Positions 1 to 9,957 are shown, counted from the stretch's first letter. The stretch is 64,000 nucleotides of DNA from Dipteris shenzhenensis (GCA_047967505.1 CM106538.1); one strand, 5' to 3'. Notes: generated from the sequence alone by a model not told the origin. Made by a program: numbers and translations.

Positions 1-1
1 G

Positions 2-924
2 GTAAGCCATCTGTTCCTCACCAGATCATTCGGACAGAGTTTGGATCACCCCCATTACAGCTAGATGCTGCATTTCAGGTCATTACATATGTGTACCGAG
101 TCAGGGAGTATGGGGATTACACATCCGGATGTAGCAGGATACCGTGGCTAGCACTGTCTTCTTCTATGGCACTTGCAGCAGGGGGAGATCAGAGGTGTTG
201 GTATGCACGCCTAGAGAGATGGTTTGCAGGACTAGGGCTCCACATGGACAGACTACCTCATTTCCAGTATAGCATGGATGCTTCTTTCTCTCCCCTCCTA
301 TCACACGAGGTCAACCAGGTTATCTGTGAGGATCTACTACAGCTACACACATTCCGGACTTGGTTGGGCCCGAGTGATCTTCCAGTCAAGCTGGGCTTCT
401 ACAGAGATCACTTCCTACATATCACAGCGGAGGGTTTCATTAGTCCACCAAGATACACGCAGATTCACCTATCCTGCTTGTTGAGGATCTTCCTTGGACA
501 GTTCCGGGTCTCTTCACACAGACTTCGTATTGAGAGCGGCCGAGCATAGCGGTTACCCATGAAGAGGTGCATATGCACACTGTGTGACATGCATGAGGTT
601 GAGATAGAGGAGCATTTCATCTTTAGGTGTCCTGTTTACTATGAGATCTGAGGGCGTTTCTACTGCCTCTTCAGAGATAGTTATGGGATGTTGGCCCATG
701 TCCTCTCCTACCCAGACCAGCGATACTTGGCTGGTTTCATTCATGAGATGCTCAGACACCGCGATAGGATACTCCGAGCACGGAGACATGAGCAGACTTC
801 TCCCTCGACTGATACCTCTCAGAGCTCTATCACGGAGTTCTTTCAGCCAGATCACATAGACCCCCACGAGGCGAGACCTCGACATGATTGTGACTCGGAG
901 CTTGTGACCCGACAGCTCAGATAG
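2..924 (+). pseudogene. LINE ORF2 C-terminal fragment (non-LTR retrotransposon)
   Basis: One reading frame runs from base 2 to the stop at 922-924, broken only by a TAG at 547-549 and a TGA at 649-651. It lacks the endonuclease and reverse transcriptase and keeps only the region after the RT. The key part is a C-x-L-C ... EEHFIFRC block (about 568-630) following an 'FRVSSHRLRIESGRA' stretch, the Cys/His module seen at the C-terminus of many LINE ORF2 proteins. Other copies in the window (57566-58475 +, 6829-7164 -, 43224-43568 -, 51908-52297 +) support a dispersed family. Compared with those copies, the TGA stands where Arg (CGA) is expected. The left edge is cut by the window. Confidence 0.75.
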
Positions 925-1361
925 AGGGTTGACTCACATATCACACTTGGGGACATCCCCTCCTTGTTTAGGGTCGGAGCCCGACTGACGGGGTCACAGT
1001 GGCCTTGGTTAGACGCAGAGCCTCGACCAGGAGACGTACCAGGACTGCACCTTTGAGGGGGCGACATCGTTCTATTGCTGACCTCATGCCTCCACTTATA
1101 CTGATGTGCTGTTGATGACGATGGTTATGATGATGTCGACGATGATGCTGAGATTGATATATATAGTCGGGATATGACTATGTTGTACTTAGGACTTAGT
1201 ATTGCCATTTTGCATTTTTTGCATTTTGCATTGGTGTGGATGCTCGTTTAGTAGCTCCACTATCATAGCTCATTGTATCAGGTTTTTCACAGTCTCATAG
1301 ACCCATCGGTCTTTCGAAGACTTTAATAAACTTTCTTTCTTTCTTTCTTTCTTTCTTTCTC
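925..1361 (+). mobile_element. LINE 3' untranslated region with (CTTT)n tail
   Basis: This non-coding stretch follows the LINE ORF2 fragment. It matches 58070-58475 closely, including a GATGATG-rich tract, 'TTTTGCATTGGTGTGGATGC' and 'CACAGTCTCATAGACCCATC'. Homology between the copies stops at about 1305/58470, which marks the probable 3' end. Here the end is followed by 'TTTAATAAA' and a (CTTT)7 microsatellite at 1331-1361. Confidence 0.65.
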
Positions 1362-1394
1362 TATCCCCCCCCCTCTTTTTCCCTTGGAGCCTCA

Positions 1395-1480
1395 ACGTCA
1401 CTTTATGCACTCCTTGGGAGCTGCCTTGTGCCCTCCCTGAATGGATGTATTATCGGTCTCCCGTGGACATTAATAGATTT
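1395..1480 (+). mobile_element. LINE-type 3' end ('CCCGTGGACATTAATAG' family)
   Basis: A short sequence starting 'CACTTTATGCACTCC' and ending 'CTCCCGTGGACATTAATAG', followed by a TTTC-rich tail. It resembles 1546-1664 (+) and the reverse complement of 5115-5232, which end in the same way next to CT runs. I read these as severely 5'-truncated LINE 3' ends; a SINE is the alternative. Confidence 0.45.
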
Positions 1481-1545
1481 CCTTTCTTTCTGTAATATGT
1501 TAACATTAGAAAATAGTTATGCTTTATAAGAATTTTGGAAAATCT

Positions 1546-1619
1546 TCATGCACTCCCAAGTGATGTGTAAGCTAGTCATTGGTCCCATATATCGTTTTGG
1601 TCCTCTATGGATGTTAATA

Positions 1620-1664
<45 letters not shown>
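1546..1664 (+). mobile_element. LINE-type 3' end with (CT)n tail
   Basis: It starts 'CATGCACTCCC', carries 'TTTTGGTCCTCTATGG' and 'ATGTTAATAAAG', and passes straight into about 21 CT units (1623-1664). It is the same family as 1395-1480 and 5115-5232. The microsatellite occupies the place of a LINE tail. Confidence 0.5.
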
Positions 1665-1669
<5 letters not shown>

Positions 1670-2570
1670 CCCACCCTCTCTCTCTCTCTCGGCCCATTTG
1701 CTCGTCCTTGCTCAACCATTTTGTCTCTTTTCCCACTCAGCATGTCTGTTTGTTGCTGCTTAGCTTGTTGTTTTGGTCTAGTTGATTGTCTTTAGAATCA
1801 TTTCTCAGTTGTATTTGTTGTGGTAGTGTGAGTCATAGGTCTAACTGTCCCCTCCACTCAATCCCTTCTAGCCTCTCCTAGCCAAGCCTCATTATCCTTC
1901 TTCGACTACATCTTACCCCTTACGTAAGCTTCTTCGTTTCTCTTCTTTCTAAAACACAACAGTAGAAGGCTTGAAGAAACAACCCCTCCTCCCCCGCCCC
2001 CCCCTCACCTTGGCTTGCTGGCCTCCTACCTAGCTTAGGGGTTAAAATCCAGCCAAGGGGCAGCAAAAAGCAATGTTATAGATATGGATCACTCAAAGCT
2101 GGGTGTCTTTAGTGTTTCTACACTAACACTTGCCTAAATGTACCAAGGGTGATAATGGCCTAACTGTCCTGTGTTATCTAACTTCCATAGCACTAGCCAT
2201 GTTATCTCCATGTATGTCCATATGTGGACGTAACGTTCTCTCCCCCCCCCTTTATTTAGAGAAAATATTGGAGATGAAATTTGGGAATTTGCTTCAAAGA
2301 GAATCAAGACTTTCCCAAGGACTATTCTCTTTAGAGTGATTGTTCCACTTAACCTTGAGCTTTTAAACAAATTTGTCTATTGATCCTTATTATCCAAAAA
2401 TACATAAGTGGACAAATCCTCAAGTCTAATAAGCTCTTCCTCAGGGAATACACTATCTCTAGAACCCACTAGTTACTCTTCGAGTTTGCTATTGTTGTGC
2501 TGGTTATATAGCCTATGGATCCTTCAACTGCATACCCCAATCTCCAATGGAAAAGGAATTCAATCAATCT
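1665..2570. other. No recognisable gene
   Basis: Mixed pyrimidine-rich and AT-rich sequence with short C runs (1988-2010, 2240-2251). No coding similarity, splice pair or repeat pair was recognised. Small open frames here look random. Confidence 0.5.
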
Positions 2571-2574
2571 TGTC

Positions 2575-3645
2575 TACACTGACTAAAGGATTTAGATGCG
2601 AAGTGCTTAGTCTGTAGGCCTCATGGTCTTGGGCTCTCCGATTGTGGAGCCAACGTAATGCAGCTCTCACGTTCTGTGGTGGGAATAGGATGCGGGTGGT
2701 GGGCCCGAGAAGAGCGGACATGTCGGCCAATGTTTGAGTCAGCCAGTGTCTGAGTTGAGACATTCTAGAGGGATGCCGCATAGGTGTGCCACACCTATGG
2801 ATCTTTAGTGGGTATAGGTGGCTTCCCCTCAGATAAGAGGTCCCATGCAAAAGTGGGGTCACCTCCATGAAACAATCGGATCACCTCATCCATCCAATGT
2901 GAGAGGAAAGCTCGCCTCTTACGCCGCAATCTGCTGTGCCTTCCCAAGGCCTACTATTTGTACGAGATAGGATTTCATCTCCCAGCACTCATCACCATAC
3001 CAAGGATTCTATGGCATCTTCCCAGCTGGGGAGTGAGTTGTAGATCTAGCCGTGGGGAATGATTTGGTGGCAGCATCATGGATCACTGATACTAGTGTAT
3101 CTGAGGCAAGAGCGAGGTCTACATTATCTCTCAAGGGAGTCGCTAGCCCGCGAGATAGGTGGTTCATATAAACGAAATACACTCAAACCTGGGTGGGAGT
3201 AGGTGGATCTTGTACTATATTTGGCAATGTAGTCAAGATGCTAAATGACATGTATGAGTGATCAGTGCCAAGGGGGGGGAGAGGGATTGGGAAATTGTAC
3301 TCGTGTCACAAAGGTTGGGGAGCCTATCAAGTAGTCCACAGAGCTGCTGCCCCCTTCGTGCGGGAAACTCCTCCATACCTCGGCCATTGCTGGAGACCAT
3401 TATATATGATTAGGCTCCTATATCCAATAAACGTCTCCCATACCTTGTCATATATGATGCATCCTATGAGTGATTCTCTATACTGAGCGCTGCTGGGTCT
3501 ACCTCTGGCACTCCAAGGGGATGTGACTCAAAATGAAGCAGCTTGATCTGTCTATTCCTTGTACGCGCATCAAAATCACCAAGGAGGAGTGCGTCTTCAT
3601 AGATCGTCTCATATCCCCTCACCCCTTGGCTGCACCGTCATGCAC
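2575..3645 (-). pseudogene. LINE ORF2 endonuclease-to-linker fragment
   Basis: Read on the minus strand, 3620-3560 encodes 'LLLGDFDARTRNRQ', the GDFNAR-type motif of APE-like endonucleases. 3340-3240 then encodes 'SSVDYLIGSPTFV' and 'LGTDHSYMSFS', matching the YLIxS and SDH-type motifs near the end of that domain. A TGA interrupts it at about 3198. A linker-like part follows ('NPWYGDECWEMK' near 3000, 'LGKAQQIAA' near 2945) and decays towards 2575. No RT domain remains. Frameshifts and stops make it non-functional. Confidence 0.65.
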
Positions 3646-3745
3646 TATTGCCACTTGTATCCTCTCCTTTATCCTTCCTCTCTTGGATTATGACTTAAAC
3701 CATCTCTATAGACAGCCCATTTTCCTTCCAGAATTAAACTATTGT

Positions 3746-3747
3746 AC

Positions 3748-3779
<32 letters not shown>

Positions 3780-3791
3780 GTGTGTGTGTGT
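3746..3791. repeat. (GT)n(GA)n(GT)n microsatellite, left of LINE
   Basis: GT, GA and GT runs directly precede the truncated LINE at 3792. A matching GT/GA/GT series follows the LINE poly(A) at 4206, so the two probably represent one microsatellite split, with target duplication, by the insertion. Confidence 0.7.
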
Positions 3792-4205
3792 GCCTCATCT
3801 CTTTTGGCATTGTCCTTCCTCTTGTGCTTTCTTGGACTTCCTTGGGCAACTTTTGAGTGCTCGGTTTCCTCAGATTTCCTTTGGCAAGTTCTTCTGGCTT
3901 TTTGGTGTACATCCACTCAGACAGGAGTTTGATTTCTTTTTTGTTTGGGTTCGGTATTGGGCACTTTGGACTCTATGGAAGGATCACAATCATAGGGTCT
4001 TTGGTGATCCTATTTTTTCTACTTTCTCTTTCTTCAGACACTCTTTGCAGCAATCGCTTTTTGATTGCTTGCAATCTCATGTCTTTAATCATGATGTATA
4101 TTTGTCCCACAATGAGATTTTCTCTTGATGTATTAAAGCTCTCCCTTTTTGGGATAGCTTCTTTGTAATATAATGACTCAAAGATTCCACAAAAAAAAAA
4201 AAAAA
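3792..4205 (+). mobile_element. 5'-truncated L1-type LINE, ORF2 C-terminus plus poly(A)
   Basis: Translation from 3792 gives 'VPHLFWHC', 'ISFGKFFWLFGV', 'VRYWALWTLWKDHNHR' and 'FFRHSLQQSLFDCLQS', ending near 4128. The same order of motifs is seen in the 34504-38012 LINE (PHLLWSC, RFGKLFWMFG, RFWVLWTIW, SSECLSSNPYMIVLL). This is the zinc-binding RT-associated (zf-RVT) region typical of plant L1 ORF2 C-termini. A 3' UTR of about 60 bases and a 15-base poly(A) at 4191-4205 complete a classic severely truncated LINE insertion. Confidence 0.75.
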
Positions 4206-4258
<53 letters not shown>

Positions 4259-4266
4259 GTGTGTGC
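4206..4266. repeat. (GT)n(GA)n(GT)n microsatellite, right of LINE
   Basis: The run follows directly on the LINE poly(A). It mirrors 3746-3791 in composition and order, consistent with target-site duplication inside simple sequence. Confidence 0.7.
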
Positions 4267-4337
4267 ACGCGCTCGTGCGCTCTCATTCCTTTGGGGCCAA
4301 TTCCTCCGACAGTTCCTTAGGCCCAGTTTTTAGTTTT

Positions 4338-5110
4338 TAGTTATTGGTTTTAGTTATGAGCAGTAGCTGTCCCACTTTGGGGCTCCCCTTTAAGCTCATT
4401 ATATGTGAATGGTAACTCCAATGAGTTTGCCTCCTTAGAAGAAAGGATCGGATGGACATGACGAAGAAAACATCTTGAAAAACATCTGTAGTCCTGCCTG
4501 CTTTTTGGTGCACTGCGGTAGTAAAATGTTGAATCTGAAACTTTGCATCAGCCACTTTACTCCGTAAATTACCCAGATAACACTTACCATACTCTTTAGT
4601 CAAAATCTGCATTCCTGAAGCAAACTGATTCCATGCCTACCAAAGAGTGCAGGGTGAGTTTGGTAATGAGGCCCTCAAACATGACTAAGAAGGGGTGGTG
4701 CTGTAAATAGGAATTATTCACAAATGTAGTCCTGCCTGCTTTTTGGTGCACTGCAGTAGTAAAATGTTGAATCTGAACCTTTGCATCAGCCTCTTTACTC
4801 CGTAAATTACCCAGATAACACTTACCATACTCTTTAGTCAAAATCTGCATCCTGAAGCAAATTGATTCCATGCATACCAAAGAGTGCAGGGTGAGTCTAG
4901 TAATGAGGCCCTCAAACATGACTAAGAAGGGGTGGTGCTGTAAATAGGAATTGCCCTTCCTACCCATCACTTGTGTAGGGCCTATAGCGTTGGGGGAGTT
5001 TTGGGACTGAAAGGTGGCCTTTCTTGGGGCAGAATGGCCAAAGGGGAGGCTGGGAATGTAGGTTGGGAATACAGACATAGAATGGCAAATCGGGGAATGG
5101 GGACAAAATG
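4338..5110 (-). pseudogene. LINE ORF2 linker-region fragment with internal duplication
   Basis: The minus-strand frame contains 'EYGKCYLGNLRSK' twice. It corresponds to 'DYGHSYMGNLRLK' in the endonuclease-RT linker of the better preserved LINE at 34504-38012, and the preceding 'FLVMFEGLITRLTLHSL' fits the same stretch. The coding part is duplicated in tandem (4488-4951). Upstream 'LPFGHSAPRKATF' may be the tail of the endonuclease, but this is weak. No RT catalytic motif is present. Confidence 0.55.
4488..4951. repeat. Tandem duplication, unit about 238 bp
   Basis: Two direct copies start at 4488 ('GTAGTCCTGCCTGC') and 4726 and end at 'AAATAGGAATT' (4715 and 4952). They differ by a few substitutions and one base. 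The duplication lies inside the LINE linker fragment. Confidence 0.9.
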
Positions 5111-5112
5111 GT

Positions 5113-5114
<2 letters not shown>

Positions 5115-5153
<39 letters not shown>

Positions 5154-5232
5154 ATTAACGTCCACGGGAGAACAAGAGGTCTGTGGGACAACATGAAAAC
5201 CAACTAGTACATGCTCCCAGGGAGTGCATAAA
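5115..5232 (-). mobile_element. LINE-type 3' end with (TC)n tail
   Basis: On the minus strand this reads 'TTTATGCACTCCCTGGGAGC' ... 'CTCCCGTGGACGTTAATAG' followed by about 18 TC units (5150 to 5115). It is the same 3'-end family as 1395-1480 and 1546-1664. Confidence 0.55.
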
Positions 5233-5289
5233 GCAACTCCAATTATTTAGAGTACCTACGTTATGACTTGGGGAAAAACATAGTTGGCC

Positions 5290-6200
5290 ATACATCAGTT
5301 TAAGACTGAGAGTCTTTTGGCTTGGATTTAAACTCTCTAATCAGTGGTATGCCCTCACGGTACAGTGCCTATTTTCCATCATTCCTAGCAGCTAATTCCA
5401 TTGCCTTATTTTTCAATTGAGCTCGTGTAAGTTCTTCATCTATCCATATCTTAGTTCCTTTCAACTTGTAGGATTGTCAGAGAAGCTTGATCGGTAGATC
5501 TTGTGAGTTTAGCGTAATGATAGAATGACCTTTAGACTGTAAGGTACGAGTTGCTCTGGGTTCATCACTATCAAGAGCATCATTGTTATCAACCATCCTA
5601 TCTATATGAGGCATGCTGCTTTGACATGTGCTAAGGTGTCACTGAAAGAGTCCCCCTCTTTGTACCATCCTTTGGGGAGTCCCCCTATTCTAATCTTCAA
5701 AGCATTATCATGCCTAGCTGCATGTTCTTTAATCTCTTCTTGAATGTCAGCCTTATTAATCTTTGCATCAAACTCCACTATTACGTTCTTCTTTACGGTC
5801 TGTACTTCAATGTGAACTAGATCTTTGACTGTGGAGACTAGGTGGGGAGTAGGGGGGGAAGCCTTGCAAGATTTTACAACCTCATCGATGACTACCTGCC
5901 TGCTTGCTAGGTCCTTCTAGAACCTGAATTCTAGCTACTGCATCTGCTAGTTGCATCTTTAACTCTACTTACCTGCTCTTGTAGATAAAAAATCTGTTCA
6001 TGGTGCCCAATGATGGGTCGGTCTAGACCTCCTTGTAGGTTTGTATGTGCATATGGAGAGGGTGTCATAGCTGCAACGGTGGCGTATCGGGCCCTGCTGT
6101 CCGAGGTGGTTGGGGTTGAGAGGGGGGACTTCAAGGAGAGGCTTGGCCATCCCTTGTTGCTGGCCGTGTCTGCTGCTACCCCCTGGGTGAGCTAACCCCT
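5290..6200 (-). pseudogene. LINE ORF1-like RNA-binding protein remnant
   Basis: Minus-strand blocks appear in the order expected for an L1-type ORF1 protein. First comes a Pro/Ser-rich N-terminus (6200-6010), then a short coiled coil ('HEQIFYLQEQVSRVKD', near 6000). Next is 'DIQEEIKEHAARHDNALK' leading into 'IRIGGLPKGW' (about 5745-5660), then 'KLKGTKIWIDEELTRAQLK' and 'AMELAARNDGK' (about 5470-5375). The last two resemble the C-terminal domain of L1 ORF1p, where a basic Leu-rich helix follows an RRM-like fold. A TAG (near 5374) and several frameshifts break it. This is motif recognition only; no alignment was run. Confidence 0.5.
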
Positions 6201-6244
6201 TGGCTGGGCTAAAGATTAACTGCTGGGTTGGGTTAATCTTGGAA

Positions 6245-6765
6245 GACCTCGTGGGCCTATGGGACAAAGTACATCAAAATAAGAAACTCATACAAGCCTC
6301 TGTGGGCTGAAGCAAAGGGCACGCTAGGGTCCTTGTTGACTACTATGCTAAGCTAACTCAGAACTCGAAACTGAAAATTGAGAGCTTAGAAACCAAAACT
6401 TGTTTTCGTCACCCGTGGTGGCTCTCCAGTGGGCTGCAAAGATATCTCAGATTTGCGTTTGTCGAGTTGTCTCACTCTGGTGGAGGACGTGGTCTCCTCA
6501 ATCTCTATATCCGATGGGCTATGTCAAGAGTGACACCTCATCACCTCTGAGGAGAGTTGAGATGGGATGGACCTCGATCATGCATGTTCTAGTCACTTCT
6601 CGTGTGTCGTCTCCGCGTCCCTCACTCGGCAGCATTGTGACGTCTCTCCCGATGATTCAAACCGCTCTCATGTCAGTTAGCATCCTCCTCCACCCTGCTA
6701 TGCCTTGGAGTTGACTCAAATGCATAGAAGTCTATGATGTGCCACTTTGCTTGGTGTACGTCAGG
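6245..6765 (-). mobile_element. LINE 3' region, copy 1 of a direct repeat
   Basis: The segment 6254-6760 matches 7241-7790 in the same orientation. Shared blocks include 'GGGCCTATGRGACAAAG', 'AACTCATACAAGCC', 'GGGCTGAAGCAAAGGGC' and 'GTCGAGWTGTCTC'. On the minus strand it follows the ORF2 C-terminal fragment at 6829-7164, so it is the 3' part of that LINE. The end reads '...TTTGTCCCATAGGCCC', as in 57475-57485. Confidence 0.55.
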
Positions 6766-6828
6766 ATTTTACGGCGTGGTCCCCTCCTGCTGCTCTCTGA
6801 TCTTTTGCAATAGTGTCTCTCTATGTCG

Positions 6829-7164
6829 TCACATCTCAATGAGATAGAGCCCAATGCAGACCTGGTCATGGAATTGGATCAATCGTGAGAGTGGACTGAA
6901 GCCGGGCCACTCCTGAAAGAGGCAGTGGTATCGTTCGCGGGTCTCGTAGTAGGCTAGGCAGACACACAAGGAATGCTCCTCTGGCTCGACCTCCACCAGC
7001 ATGCATAACCTATAGATCTGGTGCTCTTTGGGTATGCCTGCCTCTATCGTCAGCTGATGTGACAAGACCCACACCTGACAAATGGCAATCCTTAGTGCGT
7101 GTGAGACTCCTTTGTCCTCAAGGTAGTGGGGTTCGATGATGAGTCCATCCTCCGATACTCTCAA
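6829..7164 (-). pseudogene. LINE ORF2 C-terminal Cys/His fragment
   Basis: An open minus-strand frame carries 'GIPKEHQIYRLCMLVEVEPEEHSLCVCLAYYETRERYHCLF' (quoted in pieces: GIPKEHQIYRLC, EPEEHSLCVC, YYETRERYHCLF), the same module as in 2-924. The first Cys of the pair is replaced by Tyr ('IYRLC' against 'ICTLC'). It is 5'-truncated at the (TC)n tract at 7183-7227. Confidence 0.65.
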
Positions 7165-7180
7165 GTGGTAGTGATAGAAC

Positions 7181-7182
<2 letters not shown>

Positions 7183-7227
<45 letters not shown>
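7183..7227. repeat. (GA)n microsatellite
   Basis: About 22 GA units. On the minus strand it is the pyrimidine tail following the 3' region 7790-7232 and precedes the next LINE fragment. Confidence 0.95.
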
Positions 7228-7229
<2 letters not shown>

Positions 7230-7231
7230 GC

Positions 7232-7790
7232 AGGAGGCCTTGCGGGCCTATGAGACAAAGGATAAATCCAAAAGTAACTCATACAAGCCACTATGGGCTG
7301 AAGCAAAGGGCTCACTAAGGCCCTTGCTGAGAGCTAAAGTGCTAAACTAGTGAGCAACATAGCAAAGTTGCAAATAGCAAATAACAAAATAGTATCAGGT
7401 GCTCAAAGCTAATGCTTCGAGAGCATGCACAGGCTCCACATATCCAGGTGCCATGGTGGCTCTTTGATGGGATGTGCGGAGCTCTCGTATTTGTGTTTGT
7501 CGAGATGTCTCTCGAGGTGGTGGAGGGCGTGGTCTCTTCGGCCTCTGTATCCGATAGGCCACGTTGAGGGTGACGCCTCGTCTCTGGTGGTCTCCTTTGA
7601 GGAGGTCTGAAATAGACCGGACCTCGATTGTGCGTGCTCTGGTCACTCTCCGTGCCGTATGTGGAGTGCGTGCCTCTCGTCTGGTAGCATCGTGGTGGTG
7701 ACTCTCATTGCTAATCCATGATGCTCTCATCTCATCAAACTCCTCTCCCTCAGCCTTCCCAAGAGTTGACTTAGATGCATAGAAGTTGGT
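7232..7790 (-). mobile_element. LINE 3' region, copy 2 of a direct repeat
   Basis: Related to 6245-6765 at an offset of about 1 kb. On the minus strand it ends 'TTTGTCTCATAGGCCCGC' and runs into the (TC)n tract. The same ending plus CT tract is found on the plus strand at 57470-57565. Confidence 0.55.
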
Positions 7791-7937
7791 GACACGTGTC
7801 TGTGCTCGGTCGATCTCAGTGACCTCTAGCCTCGTCTCCTGCTGCTCTTTGGTTGTATGTGGTCAACATGTAAGGTTGTACCCATGTTTCTTTGTGTGCT
7901 TGTGTGAGCTTGTTTTAAATATTTACATTGTTCGCAT

Positions 7938-7955
7938 GAGAGAAAGAGAGAGAGA

Positions 7956-8002
<47 letters not shown>
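7938..8002. repeat. (GA)n microsatellite, about 65 bp
   Basis: Nearly pure GA run with two interruptions near its start. No retroposon 3' end was recognised beside it. Confidence 0.95.
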
Positions 8003-8004
<2 letters not shown>

Positions 8005-8410
8005 AATTCCAGTTTTTTGGAAGATTTTGTTTCTTGACTTGCTTGTTTATTTTTACTTAGTCACCTTCTTCCTTTCTTCTTTATTTCTTGTTTTCTTTCT
8101 CTTTTGTTTATTTGATGTGTTTTATAAGCACTGGGTTTGCCCAAGAGACTCCGCGGGTCTTTAGAAACCTAGTATAGCTGCTTATGCTTGGGCTCTGATG
8201 ACGACATAAGCGTTGCTTTGCCTGCTAAGTATATCTTCCTTTGGTTTTTCATAAAAGTTTTCGTTTACCTCTTTTTTCTTCTCTTTCATTTTCTCTTTTA
8301 TTTTCTGCGTAGATTTTTGGTCTTTAGAACAACAAAAATTCTAAATTTGTATGATTAGACTTATTCTAGTCTTACAAAGGTATATAATATTTGCTAGGCT
8401 TTTGTCTCAG
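8003..8410 (+). other. Pyrimidine-rich sequence upstream of host exon 1 (probable intron)
   Basis: T-rich, non-coding. It ends in a good splice acceptor (TTTTGTCTCAG, 8400-8410). The 46-bp segment 8340-8385 recurs at 48867-48912. Confidence 0.45.
8340..8385 (+). repeat. Short repeat shared with 48867-48912
   Basis: The 46 bases beginning 'TCTAAATTTGTATGATT' occur at both places with two mismatches and in the same orientation. Both copies lie in presumed introns of the host gene. Confidence 0.8.
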
Positions 8411-8494
8411 GTCTGAAGACGAATATGTCACGCTTCTTCAAAGATCAGTGAAGGCCTATGTGCTAGAATTCAAACACTTTCTAAAATTTCTAGG
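8411..8494 (+). CDS. Probable host-gene exon 1 (of those visible)
   Basis: This 84-base exon candidate lies between the acceptor TTTTGTCTCAG and the donor GTGAGA. The first base completes a codon from an unseen upstream exon. Then 27 open codons follow, starting 'SEDEYVTLLQRSVKAY' and ending 'FKHFLKFL', an amphipathic, probably helical segment. Two bases (GG) are left for the next exon. It resembles no transposon protein. The next exon supplies exactly the one base needed, so the phase agrees. I do not recognise the family from this exon alone. The upstream part of the gene was not found. Confidence 0.6.
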
Positions 8495-8626
8495 GTGAGA
8501 TGTCTTTTTTCAAAACTTGACATTATTATGATTCTAAGAATGCCAAGTCCTTGGAATCTTGTATTTTTAGTGCAAATTCCTTATTATGATAATAATTTTG
8601 ATGTAGTTGGGGGATATCTGTTTTAG

Positions 8627-8689
8627 GGATGTGTTTGAAAGGTCACCTTTTCTGATATCGGCAGAGGAAGCGAGAAATGCTGAAGAATT
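8627..8689 (+). CDS. Probable host-gene exon 2
   Basis: This 63-base exon candidate lies between the acceptor CTGTTTTAG and a consensus donor GTGAGT. With the leftover GG of exon 1 it reads Gly and then 'DVFERSPFLISAEEARNAEE', with two T bases left over. The residues Pro-Phe-Leu and an acidic helix look like ordinary conserved protein. The intron before it is 132 bp. The leftover TT joins in phase with the first base of the exon at 40440. Confidence 0.6.
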
Positions 8690-9957
8690 GTGAGTAATAT
8701 GTTCCATCACACATGTTTATTGTCGATATTTTCAGCTAGAAAGTTTTAGTGTGGTATGGTTAATTGCACATTTATGCTAAAAACATCCAAAGCCATTTTG
8801 TTTTTTCTAAGTGTGAAGCGCCAAGTTGACGTGATGCCACACTTTATATTTGTCAAGTTATGAAGTGACTTGGAATAATATTGTTTTGTTAGTAATGACG
8901 GAGCTATGTTCTAGGCAGTTTTTCGTAGTGACTTGAAATCGTTGTCCTAATATATTAGGAATATTTTATGCCAAAAGGATGGTCTTAGTGAAAGCGTGAA
9001 GGTCTTGTGTGGAAGGTATATGCCTATCTAATGTTTTACTTCATACTAAATGAATGCTGTTTAATACGTTTCTCATTTGAGACTGATTTTGCATACAATG
9101 AATGCTTCTAATCGCAAAATGTTTTGTGTGGCTGTTACATCAGTTTGTGAATGTTTCCAAAGGAATATAGTGCAAGCCTAGTACATCAGGAAGATTCTAA
9201 GTTTTTTGGAGGATTCAGTAACTTGAATTTAATTTTAAAAAAGGCGAGTCTGTGAAAAACCACTCATGTATGCTGAATGCATAGACGTTAGAATAAAGTT
9301 TGGATGAAAGGGGTTAAGTTGAATTCAGCATACCTAGATTTGCAATTGAATGAGAAATCATAAATTATATGGAAATAGGGTCACCTAAGTTTCCGAGGGG
9401 AACAACATATGCATAGAATGGAAAAAGAAGATTGGTTAGTCCCTGAGAGTTCTCTTTGGAGACGTCATCAGCCCACCTAATCTGCCACCCAAGCAGCCAT
9501 GGTCTATGATGATGAAACATGGAGGGAATGTAGCTTATGAAGGCATGCATGAATTAGCAGACATTTTGGGCTGTCCGATGGCATAGCAATGGTGGACCGT
9601 GTGGGCACTTCATCTCAGAGCTGGAAAGCTGCCAACGTGAAGGACGGTGTCTGCAGTAGAATTTGTTAATGATGAATTGCAGCCTCGTTCTGTCCCTTTC
9701 AGCTGTCATTGCCATTTGCTAGAGAGATCTGCACTCTTCCTTTAGATTTCGCACCTCTGCCCGTCAATCTCCTCTCCAGTGTGCTCTTTTATTCACAAGT
9801 CCGATCCATTACTTTTGAGGATATGGTTGCTTTGCTGTTAGAGACAACAAGAGCTATGCTCACACTGATACTGCATTTGAGACTTCTTCCAAGTGGAACG
9901 CTGGAAACCGACCAGCTGAGTCGTTTCTGAATCTGTCTCTCTTTGCTTCCTGCACTC
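8690..9957. other. No recognisable gene
   Basis: AT-rich sequence without a convincing repeat or domain. One open stretch near 9550-9660 is discussed under rejected items. Coordinates from about 9600 may be leader of the copia relic that follows. Confidence 0.4.

Noticed and set aside
1548-1795. Ser/Leu repeat proteins across CT microsatellites (also 3734-3916, 4596-5203, 7786-8037, 51670-51924)
   Set aside because: CT/GA repeats are stop-free in several frames; these are translation artefacts of simple sequence.
9550-9663. Open stretch 'HFGLSDGIAMVDRVG...' as an extra host exon between exons 2 and 3
   Set aside because: The acceptor before it has no pyrimidine tract, there is no clear donor after it, and exons 2 and 3 already join in phase without it.
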